DNA from: Trichormus sp. M33_DOE_039
GTDB lineage: Bacteria > Cyanobacteriota > Cyanobacteriia > Cyanobacteriales > Nostocaceae
Reading direction: 5' to 3'
DNA length: 64,000 nucleotides
Assembly: GCA_015296085.1 (NCBI GenBank)
Contig: DVDT01000060.1
Coordinates: forward strand, 1-64,000
Shown here: positions 9,613 through 19,300 of the stretch, one piece after another
How the letters are laid out: the number at the start of each line of letters is the position of its first letter
Numbering within the stretch: the stretch's first letter is position 1
Translations under genes and position numbers: made by a program
The notes under the pieces: model-generated
What the model was told of the DNA's origin: nothing
What the model saw: only the letters and a program-made list of their open reading frames with translations
The model's database searches: none

Positions 9613-9840
9613 ATGAATACCCATCAGGATACCATTCTCTTCCGCGTTACTTCTAAATCATTGAAATACTTTCTGTTGATGTTGTTTGGCTTTGCTATTG
9701 TTTATTCCCTCTCTCACGCTTTAGGAGTGTTACACTTTATTCCTGTACTAATTTATGTTTTACAGCATTTATTTGTACCATTAGGAATGATACTTCTGTG
9801 CCTAACTACTGTCACAGTTCTATTTGAATCTCTACGTTAG
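9613..9840 (+). CDS. Small hydrophobic membrane protein
   Basis: The 75-residue protein has two hydrophobic helices (about 17-38 and 42-68), with a basic N-terminus and a short C-terminal tail ending SLR. A Shine-Dalgarno sequence (AGGAG) sits 8 bases before the ATG. It is the second gene of a probable two-gene unit with the zinc-ribbon protein. A hairpin terminator follows it (9865-9904), which it would share with the convergent small gene on the other strand. The function is unknown. Confidence 0.6.
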   Translation: MNTHQDTILFRVTSKSLKYFLLMLFGFAIVYSLSHALGVLHFIPVLIYVLQHLFVPLGMILLCLTTVTVLFESLR

Positions 9841-9864
9841 GACGATTTCTTAGAAGATGGAAAC

Positions 9865-9904
9865 AGGATTTGTATACAGTAATCAAACCCTGGATACAAA
9901 TCCT
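9865..9904. terminator. Hairpin between convergent small genes
   Basis: An 11-bp perfect inverted repeat (AGGATTTGTAT at 9865-9875 and ATACAAATCCT at 9894-9904) flanks an 18-base loop, between the stop of one small gene and the convergent stop of another. It has no long T-tract, so termination is inferred from the structure and position. Confidence 0.5.
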
Positions 9905-9917
9905 TGGTTGGCATTCT

Positions 9918-10025
9918 TCATTTCTTCCCAGGCAGTTTAGTACCCATTTCAGTTAATGCTGAGAAGATGAGATATGCAATTAATAAACCAACACCTGCGA
10001 AAAAAGCTAGTAAGTCATGATTCAT
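9918..10025 (-). CDS. 35-residue single-pass membrane protein (small ORF)
   Basis: The minus strand from ATG 10025 encodes 35 residues: MNHDLLAFFAGVGLLIAYLI, then FSALTEMGTKLPGKK. This is a polar start, one hydrophobic helix (about 5-22), and a basic tail that would stay in the cytoplasm. A GGAG ribosome-binding site lies about 10 bases upstream of the ATG. That site, the positive-inside tail and a downstream hairpin make this a more convincing small gene than a random ORF. Its role is unknown. Confidence 0.6.
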   Translation of the reverse strand: MNHDLLAFFAGVGLLIAYLIFSALTEMGTKLPGKK

Positions 10026-10299
10026 AAAATCGCTCCATTCATCTAGCTGAATTTTCTCATAAAACCTGATATTCTGTTCAGGAAATGTGAATACAAATAA
10101 ATAGATTGATGGTAGTAGTTGAGGATTGCTTAACTACTAACCTCACTCCTAGATATCAATCTAGGAGATTTTGCTGGCTATCTTGACCTGATACCATTTC
10201 ACGAAAAACCTGATACAGATATAAACCCTGAAAGTTTTGCTGCATCTCAGTTTGTTAATTGCGAATTATGAATTGGTATGACTTATTAAAACTGTTCAA

Positions 10300-10324
10300 T
10301 AAAAAAAGTCCGCTCAAGCGGACT
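10300..10324 (-). terminator. Orphan rho-independent terminator (minus strand)
   Basis: Read on the minus strand, AGTCCGC and GCGGACT form a 7-bp GC-rich stem with a 4-base loop, followed at once by six or seven T residues. This is a textbook intrinsic terminator. No protein gene ends here on that strand: the nearest sequence upstream on it is non-coding. Confidence 0.75.
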
Positions 10325-10455
10325 AGGGTAGAAGGGTCAAATGATCTTAAGTTGACTATGAGATCGTTAAATCCCTCCTTTATTGTTAGCAATTAAGTCT
10401 AAAAAATCAAGTATTAACTCACATGATTTTAGACATAATTCTAGTAATTATGTCT
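10300..10455 (-). ncRNA. Candidate small RNA ending at the orphan terminator
   Basis: This minus-strand stretch ends in the intrinsic terminator at 10300-10324. It contains two mutually exclusive hairpins: GTCTAAAAAATCA (10397-10409) with TGATTTTAGAC (10424-10434), and AGACATAATT (10431-10440) with AATTATGTCT (10446-10455), which share bases 10431-10434. It also has a Shine-Dalgarno-like AAAGGAGGG (minus strand, about 10373-10381) with no start codon after it. The 5' end is a guess. It matches no sRNA family I know (not Yfr1-like). Confidence 0.3.
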
Positions 10456-10815
10456 TTGGAAGTAGATATTGGTAATCTAGAAAACATAAATAATTACTTA
10501 TAGTTATTTACCTTTTTCTCTCAGGTGAATGTGATAAATGAATTTGCACAAGCGAGGGTCACTAATCAATTGAGATGGCTATAAATTTTTATGTTCTTGA
10601 TAATCAAACGTGATTTTTGTCAATATCTAAAATATATCTCTATAATATTGTTTTTCACTATTTGAATTCTCTGGATGTACGTGACAGACGATGCAAAAGA
10701 ATTTTGCAGTGACGTGAATATCAGACAAAGTACGGTTTGTCTATCAAGTTATAGTTGTATTTTAAATGCTTATATAGTAGAATCTTCACTATGTAGTGCA
10801 TACCTCTAAGGATAA

Positions 10816-11415
10816 ATGAGCCATCAAAGCGGACATCATCACCACATTTGGGTACAATCTCATCATCCTGTAAATTTAGAGTCAAAATTGCCACAACAGC
10901 TACAAACAGAGACGATGTTCTACTATTTTGCATACGGGTCGTGTATGTGTCCAGTAGACTTGAAGCGATCGCTAGGAGAAAACACTCATCATTACGTCAT
11001 TGGCCCCAGCATCTTACAAGGTTACAGACTGGGGTTTTATTTATATTCTCCTACTCGCAAATGTGGCGTTTTAGATATAGTTCCAGATGCAAGAGCTAGC
11101 GTGAAAGGTGTGTTATATCAACTACCTTTACGACTCAGTGAATACTTGGATAAACGGGAAGGAGTAGCGCAAGGACTGTATCGCCATGAATTAGTGAATA
11201 TCCACTGTCAAGACCGAGTTTACCAAGATGTTCGTACCTATATAGTAGTGGACAAACTAGCAGAAGAAGCCGCACCCAACGACTGGTATTTTAACGTTGT
11301 GCTACGTGGTGCAATTACCTGCGGACTACCGGAGGAATATTGCTGGCATTTATTTAATCATATGTATAATTTACAACAAAATCAGCAAGAACAACAATTT
11401 AGGCGATCGGCTTAG
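10816..11415 (+). CDS. Gamma-glutamylcyclotransferase-like protein
   Basis: The core carries the family hallmark YFAYGSCM (residues 37-44), which forms the substrate-binding loop in gamma-glutamylcyclotransferases and AIG2-like proteins, and a candidate catalytic glutamate in YLDKREGV. Members release 5-oxoproline from gamma-glutamyl compounds in the cytoplasm. The ATG at 10816 follows AAGGA and gives a 199-residue protein with an unusual His-rich N-terminus (HHHHIWVQSHH). A second start at ATG 10915 would begin directly at the fold (MFYYFAYGS). The fold call is good; the substrate, and which start is used, are uncertain. Confidence 0.75.
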   Translation: MSHQSGHHHHIWVQSHHPVNLESKLPQQLQTETMFYYFAYGSCMCPVDLKRSLGENTHHYVIGPSILQGYRLGFYLYSPTRKCGVLDIVPDARASVKGVLYQLPLRLSEYLDKREGVAQGLYRHELVNIHCQDRVYQDVRTYIVVDKLAEEAAPNDWYFNVVLRGAITCGLPEEYCWHLFNHMYNLQQNQQEQQFRRSA

Positions 11416-11416
11416 T

Positions 11417-11432
11417 ATACTTACGTAAGTAT
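11417..11432. promoter_or_regulatory. Perfect 16-bp palindrome after the cyclotransferase-like gene
   Basis: ATACTTACGTAAGTAT is self-complementary over all 16 bases and starts one base after the stop codon. It could be a dimeric regulator site or a weak hairpin. There is no T-tract directly after it. Confidence 0.35.
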
Positions 11433-11534
11433 TAAAACTTGTTAAAATCCGCAACAAAATCAGCCAATCGGGTGATCCAATTGTAGGAAGTCTGAGAACT
11501 GTCCAAAATTAGATTCTAGAAACCAGAAAACGTT

Positions 11535-11559
11535 CACCACATTGAAATGTGGTGGGGAG
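11535..11559 (+). promoter_or_regulatory. Hairpin abutting the ribosome-binding site of the secreted repeat protein
   Basis: CACCACATT (11535-11543) pairs perfectly with AATGTGGTG (11546-11554). The Shine-Dalgarno GGGGAG (11554-11559) overlaps the last base of the stem, and ATG is at 11568. The hairpin also contains the upstream in-frame ATG (11547), arguing that the 11568 start is used. Control of translation by this structure is inferred. Confidence 0.4.
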
Positions 11560-11567
11560 TAAATACT

Positions 11568-12266
11568 ATGCACCTAAAACTTAAAAATATTGCTAACGCA
11601 TCTATGTTTGCTTTAGCATCTCTGGGGAGTGCGATCGCTTCCACAGAGTTATTGCTACCACAACAGCCAGCCTTCGCCGACTCATTAGGCGATTGTATTC
11701 AAGAACTCAGAAACCGCGGCGTTTCTGCACAGGAGGCGGCGAGAATATGTCGATATCGGCGAGATCGATACGACAGAGATGATAGGTATGACAGAGACGA
11801 CAGGGATGATAGGTATGACAGAGATGATAGGTATGACAGAGACGATAGAGATGATAGATATGGCAGAGGTAGAAGAGGTAGAGGACGGTATATAGAATTA
11901 CGTGCGCGGTCTGGCCCTACCCCGGAAGGACGTTGGCGTTATTCTGCTCCTGGTATACCTTATGATGCTATGCAAAGAGCCGGCTGTCAAAATGTCTCTG
12001 GCGATGATTGGCGTTGTGCTTCTCCTCGCATCCGCGTCCAAGTTCGAGACCAAGGGAGACAATACCCTGATCGTAACGGCAACGGCCGAGTACAATATAT
12101 AGAATTACGCGCACGGTCTGGCCCTACCCCGGAAGGACGTTGGCGTTATTCTGCGCCTGGTGTACCTTATGAGGCTATGCAAAGAGCCGGTTGTCAAAAT
12201 GTCTCTGGTGATGATTGGCGTTGTGCTTCTCCTCGTATCCGTGTCCAAGTCATAGGTAGATACTAA
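11568..12266 (+). CDS. Secreted protein with Asp/Arg/Tyr-rich linker and duplicated 52-residue domain
   Basis: Starting at ATG 11568 (good GGGGAG site), the protein has a signal peptide: a basic N-terminus, a hydrophobic core, and cleavage probably after QPAFA. A short helical segment with two cysteines follows (DCIQELRNRGVSAQEAARIC). Next comes a low-complexity linker of DRYDRDD units, then two nearly identical 52-residue domains beginning YIELRARSGPTPEGRWRYSA and ending ASPRIRVQV, joined by a 17-residue spacer. Each domain contains two cysteines (AGCQNV and DWRCAS) that could form a disulphide, consistent with export. It is followed by an excellent terminator. I do not recognise the domain. 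Confidence 0.75.
   Translation: MHLKLKNIANASMFALASLGSAIASTELLLPQQPAFADSLGDCIQELRNRGVSAQEAARICRYRRDRYDRDDRYDRDDRDDRYDRDDRYDRDDRDDRYGRGRRGRGRYIELRARSGPTPEGRWRYSAPGIPYDAMQRAGCQNVSGDDWRCASPRIRVQVRDQGRQYPDRNGNGRVQYIELRARSGPTPEGRWRYSAPGVPYEAMQRAGCQNVSGDDWRCASPRIRVQVIGRY
11889..12251 (+). repeat. Two near-identical 156-bp coding repeats
   Basis: Copies at 11889-12044 and 12096-12251 encode the two 52-residue domains. They differ at only a few, mostly silent or conservative positions (Ile/Val and Asp/Glu), indicating a recent duplication or ongoing conversion. Confidence 0.85.
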
Positions 12267-12274
12267 TCAAAACT

Positions 12275-12317
12275 AAGAATTCAGAATTCAGCCATTCGTG
12301 AATTCTGAATTCTTTTT
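12275..12317 (+). terminator. Rho-independent terminator
   Basis: A perfect 16-bp inverted repeat (AAGAATTCAGAATTCA and its complement, 8-base loop) ends in a run of five T residues, just after the secreted repeat protein gene. Confidence 0.75.
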
Positions 12318-12336
12318 AACTACGAAGAAAGCACTG

Positions 12337-12780
12337 ATGAGTGAAACGCCAAAAATTGACCGCCAACGGGAGCATCAAGCCAACGAAAGAACTTTTCTTG
12401 CTTGGCTGAGAACTTCTATCGCTTTAATTGGGTTTGGATTTGCGATCGCTCGTTTCGGTCTATTTTTACGTCAGCTTAATCTTGCAATTACACAAAGGGA
12501 ATCATCCGTAAATCCCTGGTTTAATTCGGAAAACTTGGGGATTGTTTTAGTCGTTTTTGGTGTGATCACCATCGCCTTGGCTGCGTGGCGTTACAATCAG
12601 GTGTTTTGGCAAATTGAACGCAGTGACTATCAACCTCAGCGTTGGGGAGTATGGTTAATGACCGGAATGGTCATGATTTTAGGGTTAATGAGCCTTCCTT
12701 TACTGCTACTACGAAATCACATTCCATCGCGTCCAAATTCTCCCCTACAACCCCAGTCTCGTAATTTTGATAGAAATTAA
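12337..12780 (+). CDS. DUF202 (YidH-type) membrane protein
   Basis: The 147-residue protein contains the DUF202 signature near its start (RQREHQANERTFLAWLRTSI). Three hydrophobic helices follow (about 24-45, 65-87 and 105-128), a topology typical of this small bacterial inner-membrane family of unknown function. The start is taken at ATG 12337, which gives MSETPKIDRQ. The frame is open further upstream to a GTG at 12298, but that lies inside the terminator hairpin of the preceding gene. The gene converges on the giant gene, whose stop is about 60 bp away. Confidence 0.82.
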   Translation: MSETPKIDRQREHQANERTFLAWLRTSIALIGFGFAIARFGLFLRQLNLAITQRESSVNPWFNSENLGIVLVVFGVITIALAAWRYNQVFWQIERSDYQPQRWGVWLMTGMVMILGLMSLPLLLLRNHIPSRPNSPLQPQSRNFDRN

Positions 12781-12841
12781 ATTGAAGAAAGGCAGGGGGT
12801 AGGAGGAATAATTGGAATTTTGAATTGGTATGACCCATTAC

Positions 12842-13350
12842 CTATAACTGAGAATTGATAATCAAAGTTAGCTTACGTGCATCAAGAACCGTGATCATAC
12901 CATCGCCATCTAAATCGCGAGGATCTTTTTGAGTACCTAACAGTGTTGCTATACCCAGGTTATCGTCTAGCAGTGCGTCTGTAATATTACTGATGTAAAG
13001 GAAGAAATTCTTGTTTGTGGGTTGAGGTTTAGTAGCTGGCTTATTACGTGCTGCTAGGAGCAAATTCATATCAGTTTGGTTGACTAAACCATCACCATTG
13101 ATATCTCCTTCTTTTGGTTTAATCAGCATGACTTTAAGAGTCTGGATAGTTTGTCCTGCCTCAAAGGTGAGATTACCAGAGGTAGAAGCATAATCAACAC
13201 CCGCTTTCGCAGTATTATCGCCAGTATTAAAGTTAAATGTGACGGGTTGAGTACTAGGAGTAGATAATCTCACTGTAAACAAGGCAAAAGTATTGTTTTG
13301 GTCATCTGTGTTGATAGTGACATCATCGACTGTGAGTTTGGGAAGTTGAC
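12842..13350 (-). other. C-terminal Calx-beta domain and dockerin-like module of the giant protein
   Basis: The last 170 or so residues contain a Calx-beta unit (AGVDYASTSGNLTFEAGQT) followed by two calcium-loop repeats: GDINGDGLVNQTDMNLLL and, after an insert of about 45 residues, DLDGDGMITVLDARKLTLII at the extreme C-terminus. Paired DxNxDGxxxxxD loops each followed by a helix are the dockerin signature. Dockerins bind cohesins. The insert between the two repeats is longer than in cellulosomal dockerins. Confidence 0.75.
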
Positions 13351-16300
13351 TATTCACAATTACCTGTAAAGTATCTTGGGTTCTGCCACCATCTTGATCG
13401 GTGACGGTCAGTGTTACTGTATAGATGCCATCATTAATGTAGTTATGAGTAGGGGTGAGTGTAGCGATCGCTGTATTACCATCCCCAAAGTCCCATTCAA
13501 TTGTATGGGTATCGAGAATACCAGGGTCAGTGAATTGACTGGCAAAATTGACTAATGAACCTTGAACAACTGTTTGATCTACTCCTGCGTTAACAAGAGG
13601 TGCAACATTGGCAACGTTGACCCCTAAGGTTTGAGTAGTTACCCCACCATAAGAGTCAGTTACAGTCAGAGTAACCGTGTACTCACCATTATCTGCAAAG
13701 GTGTGTTGTACATTTTCACCTGTAATCGTGTCGCTACCATCGCCAAAGTTCCAGGTGTAAGTAAGGGTGTCATTACCAGGTTCAGTAGCTGTGGCGGTAA
13801 AGGTGGCTGTTTCCCCTTCATTTAGCTGGCTTTTACCGGAGAGGTTAGTAATTGAGGGTAGTAGATTATTAACGGTAATAGTGACGGTGGCTAAGTTTGA
13901 GGTTAAACCTTGGCTGTCTTGGATGGTGTAGGTAAAGCTTTCTGTCCCTGCAAAGGTGGGGTAGGGGGTGAAAGTGATTGTACCATCTGGGTTGATTGTG
14001 ATTGTACCGTTGGTTGGTTGAGTGGCGATCGCTAGTGTATTTTGGTTGAGGGTAGTGTTAGTGCGATCGTTGGCCAGGACATTGATAGTAACGGGTTGAC
14101 CTTGGTTAGTAGTTGCAGTGTCATTATTTGCAGTTGGAGGATTACCGACTTCCGTAATCAAAATAACATCATCTAAAATCACGCTACTGTCTACTTGACC
14201 AAAACCGAGTAAATCAAAGTAGAGAGTGGCGAAAGTTCCAGCTTGGAGACTGCTGATATCAATGTTGACCGTTAAAGGCGAACCCACACTACCAAAAATC
14301 TTCACTTGCGGTGCTGTGAAAATTTCCCCATCATTTTGAATATTCAGCAGTGCATCGGTTTGGGTGAGTCCGGTAACAGTTCCTAACAGGGGTTGCATGG
14401 TTTGAGTGTTGAGTAAAGCCACCTCAAACGCATCGGGAGGATTGAGTAAAGTGCTACCTAAATTAGTACTGAGAATCTTAAACTGGAGAGTTTTTGCATC
14501 TTGAGGAATGACGAAGCTTTGGGATAAACCACTGTTGAGATAGTCGCCTTCATTAATTTGGACAGCTTCATTGACAATAGAAGCATTACCACGCAAATTC
14601 CATCCAAATTGAGAATTACTGGGGTTATTAATGTTGAAGCTACCGTTAACAATACCTGCAGTGAAGTTAGTTAACTGAGTCGAACTAGATGCCAAACTTA
14701 GAGATAAAGATGGAGATAGTAAAGTCTCAGATGTGGTGAAGTTAGAAATATGCGATCGCGGATGACGGCGTACTCCTGCTGGTAGTGTCGCACTCATTAA
14801 GCGGTACGGTTGAATGCTAGCATCAATATCTGCTAAACCTAGAACGTGACCGAGTTCGTGAGTAATTACTGTTAATAAATCGACCTTACCAAAGGCGGGA
14901 CTATTTTCTTGAGCCTGAAATTCTGCTTCCGAAACTGCTGTCTGAAATTCACTACTGTTTGCCGGAGAATCATCGATAAACCATCCATAACCAGCTGCAT
15001 CCCGGTCAATCTTAATTGTCATTCCTTCAGTGAGAGCCAGAGTTGCACCTGTCAAATCAGTAACTTGGAATTGTACATTTTGCAGTTGGTTTAATTTATC
15101 TAACCCTACATTTGTTTGTTGCCAATCTGAGATGGCTTGATTTTTTAAGCTACTCAATACATTTGTGGTGAATAATTCTCCTGAAGGATTAAGTGTATTT
15201 GTTGATAAGGTTTCAGCCAGTAAATTTTGACTAAGAGAATTATTAATAGTGATAGTTCTACTTTGGGTAGAAGTTCCGCCATCATTATCTTCCAAGAGAA
15301 TAGATACTGTATAGGTTGTAGTGGGTTCATTTCTCTTGGCATAAATATGGCTGTATTCAGGTATGCTAAATACTTCATCTTCAGGACGGTCTTCTGGAGT
15401 AAAACTGCGTCCACTTACTCCACCATCACCCCAATCAATAAACATGGTGACAGTATCTTTTGTGCCAACGTCAATAAATGTGCCATTAATCAACGTGACT
15501 TTTGCCCCATTTTCAATCGGACTTTGTTGGAAATCAAAAGCTAGTAATTGTGGTACACGATTCTGCACAATTTGATTGAGTGTGACAGCAGAAGCAGCAG
15601 AATTACCCAGTTGGACTTGAATATTATAAGTATCTTGTGATGTGCCGTTGGGGTCATCATCTAGATAGCGGTGTTCTAGATAAATGGGAATAAAATTATT
15701 GTTGGGATTGGGATTTGTAAATGTATATCTTTGTTGTGGTGTACCATCACCCCAACTAACTAAAATCTCTGTAGCGAAACAGCCACCACCAGCAGTCACA
15801 ACACCTGTGATTTTTGACAGTCCATTTTCATCAATTACTGGTGAACTGAGTACCACATTTTGGAGAGTTTGCAGCCCAGGATCACAATTATCAATCAGGG
15901 TAATATTATCAATTGCTATACCCCCATTAAATCCATCAGCCATCACATCATTGCGGCGAATAATTAATTCTGCAATTTGACCTAATGCTTCTGTGGGTAA
16001 AGCAAAATTTCTTGACAAGAAAGTCGTAGAAAATCCTAGAGGATCGTTGCCGACTGGGTCTTGACCTACTTGAATATTCCCGACGGGGACAATGCGACCG
16101 TCAGCTAATCTTAATTCAATCACCACCTCATCATCGGTAACGGGGATAATGGGTAGATCTAGAGGTTCAGGGAAAATGTTTAAAGGTTTGAGTAGATGAG
16201 CTGTAGAAATCTGTAAAAACTGTTGACCATTGGGGGGAATGTAAAACCTGTTGTGAACAATCTTCGGAATTGATTCATCTAGTTCAAAAGCGAAATCAAT

Positions 16301-19300
16301 GAAATTTTCTTGAGATTGTTGAACTAATTTTTGTCCGATATCAGATAGTACTTCGATACCAGAACCTTTTAACAGAGCCAGGCCAAATTCTCTGTCTCCT
16401 TTCCCAATACCATCGATAATTGCATCAACCAGAATTTCCATGACATCTATGATATCGCTACTGGTTAACTTATCTTTGCCATAAGCTTCAATGGCATTAA
16501 TAATATCCTGTGGAACCGCTATTTGTTTGATTGTTTCTAATAACTTATCCCATTGCATATACCATTGCAGATTCCAGCCTTGATTAAATTGACCTGAACC
16601 TCCATGAAAAGACCAACCAGGGATTTCCCAACCGAGGGGGAATCTACCAAAAATTGGGCGGAAACTCGACTGAAAATCTCCATTAAATATCGGTGCAACA
16701 AATCCTTGATTTCCTCCCTGTTCGGTATTATTTGTGGTGATGGGAACAGATTGAGAACTTTGAGGACGTAAATTAGCACCACCACCTAGCGCAGAATAAA
16801 ACCAACCTGCACCGATTCCTTCCCAGGGTGCTGTATCTTCGGCAGAATTAAAATCGGAAGTCAGAGTAATTTGAGTATCCCAAGGTAAGTAAAATTCGGT
16901 TTCTCGCGCCCGATACCAAGGATTGGAAACTTGATCATATAAATTCAGATCGCCATACTTGCGCCAAATTGGTTCGGCATCAAATTCTGATAAGCTTAAA
17001 TCGGCTGTTCCTGCATACCAAGATTTCACTCGGCTATGAGTTTTTGCACCTATTTGAGCTTGTGTAAATCCGGCTCGGTTATCCAGCCAAAGATTAATAT
17101 CAGCCTTCTCAATTAATCGACCATTAGGAGTAATAGATAAAACATCAGTATTAAAAATCCCTAATGCTGCTTCTTTGCCTAATTTTTGATAGTAATTATC
17201 ATGAAAAGCAACATTTGACCATCTTTGCACATCAGGATCTTTCAATTCCGCATACAACAATTTATCATAATTAGCGACTTTCAAAACTTTTTCAAATATG
17301 GCATCAACGATTAAAGCCGGAATGTTTAACTTTCTCGCTTTGAGAATCCAAATGGGTAATTTAGCCACCACTGACCAAGGCAGATCTAAAGAGTCTTGTT
17401 TAAAATCATGGGGGTCGAGAGTTGTCATGTGAATATCATCAATGGCGGGGAAATACATCCCTAGACGCTGAATAATTTCACTATTAACAACTGCGCCGCG
17501 ACTATGACCAATAAAGTGTAGGGGTGAGGCGAAAACTTTGCCATCTAATTCTTTATTTAAATTGACTAAAGCGGCAAAAAAGGCATCGGCGGCGGCTTCA
17601 GAAAAACCAGAATCAGAAATGTCAGATTCTTCATTCCAATCGGGAATCAGAACTAAGGGTTTGCCTTCGGTAGCCCATCTGGCATCTAAACCAGATTGAG
17701 GAGAAAACCAACGTCCGTTGTAGCGATCATACATAAAGACTTCACTGCCGTCACCGCCACTGACTTGGGAAATGTAGCTACCCATGTCAACAAATGCTGA
17801 GGGAGCTTGAAATGGCAGATCGGCAAAACTCAAGGAAGGCTGAAAACCATGCGTGATAATTGTCACGCCATTAAAGGGTGTATTTAATTTAATTGGTGCA
17901 GTTGCAAATTCTCCTTTTCTAATTGTTTTCTGTCCAGTTTTTCTAGTGGCTTCTACTGCCCAATAATACTTCTGTCCGGCGGTTAATGTGCGGTTATCAG
18001 GCAGAATGAAACTGTCATTATCATTGGTGTTGAAAGACTCATTACCCCACACCCACTGGTTAGCTTGTTGATCCCAAGTGGCAGTCAGAATGCGATTGGG
18101 GTTGATATCCACAGGTTGATTGATGCGGGAGGGAACAGTACCCGGTAAATCGCTGGGTAATAAGCCTTCGCCTGGGGCAAAAACACTGACATATAATTTC
18201 ACTTCTCGAATATCTTCAGCTGTTACGCCATTGGTATATTCCCAGGTAAATTCCGGGGTTAAGTCCTCCAATCGATTGGCGTTGGTGCTAACTGTGGGTG
18301 CGGTCAATTTCAGCCATTCATTTTGCTGCATAGCAATACCGAAAGCATAACCGCCGATAGGAGCTTGGGTACTGCCATTAGGTACACCGACGCTGGGGGC
18401 GACTCTGGAGGTAAAGCGGTAGACGTTGTTATTATCTCTGGGATTAATTAAGGTGTAGTCGGCTTTGAAATCGATGTTGAGATCATTTTCGCGATCGCTG
18501 GCTTTCCCCCCACCGGGACGGCCATAGCTGTAAAATCCGTCAATGGGAACTGATGTTAAATCATAATCTGATTGATTCAGAGTATTTAAGATTGCCCGGA
18601 CATCGTAAATATACGTACCTGCACCATCACCTTTAGCGGCAACAAACAAGCGTTCCCCATCTGGTGATAGAACTAGGTTTTCGGGGAAAGTCCAAGGAAT
18701 CGGGCGAGTAGCTGCTACTAGTTGCCGTTGTCCGGCTCTATTCAGGGGATCACGAATAATGCCGACATTGCCACCGGCTGGGCGGTAGTTAATGTGGGAT
18801 AGATAATTAAACCAATCTTCGGGAGAGTAGGGATTATAGTTCGGATCTTTGGATATGACTCCATGAAAATAAGTGTTATAGGCAGAAACAAAGGCATAAT
18901 CAACTGTTTGGGTTGCGCCTAATGTGCCGGCTGGTAATAAAGCAATTCCTGAGCCGTTATTTACGTCAAAATAATCGATCCTGCTGCCTAATGTTAAATC
19001 CAGACTATCGGCAAATGTATCATTTTGCAGGATACCGAAGCCGCGTAAATCTTCAGAGCGATTGGTAAACAGCATCACATCGGGATCGGCAGTAGGAACG
19101 ATCGCATAGGGTTCTCTACCAACCGGGATGACTTTAATTTGCTGCCAATAGGTCTCTGAATCTGGATTGACATCAATGACAATGACATTACCTGATTGAC
19201 TTTGTTGTCCATTCACCCAACCAAATCCCCTTTGTCCTGGGGCTGTAGCATAGAGTTTTGTGCCGTCGCTGTTGAAAGCTAGACGAGGAATACCATGAAT

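Larger units (their letters stand above)
10026..10815. other. 790 bp intergenic region with orphan terminator and inverted repeats
   Basis: There is no credible protein gene in this AT-rich stretch. It contains a strong intrinsic terminator pointing leftward (10300-10324), overlapping inverted repeats (10397-10455) and a 7-bp hairpin (AGACAAA and TTTGTCT, 10723-10742) shortly before the gene at 10816. A copy of a short interspersed repeat (AATTATGAATTGGTATGAC, about 10263) recurs near 12816. Confidence 0.55.

Noticed and set aside
10300-10455. Assignment of the candidate RNA to the Yfr1 family
   Set aside because: The conserved Yfr1 single-stranded core motif (ACTCCTCACAC) is not present on either strand here.
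10721-10933. Minus-strand ORF of 70 codons opposite the start of the cyclotransferase-like gene
   Set aside because: It overlaps the N-terminal coding region of a well-supported plus-strand gene, has no ribosome-binding site and shows no domain.
12298-12336. GTG start for the DUF202 protein at 12298
   Set aside because: It falls inside the terminator hairpin of the previous gene; the ATG at 12337 begins directly at the conserved domain.
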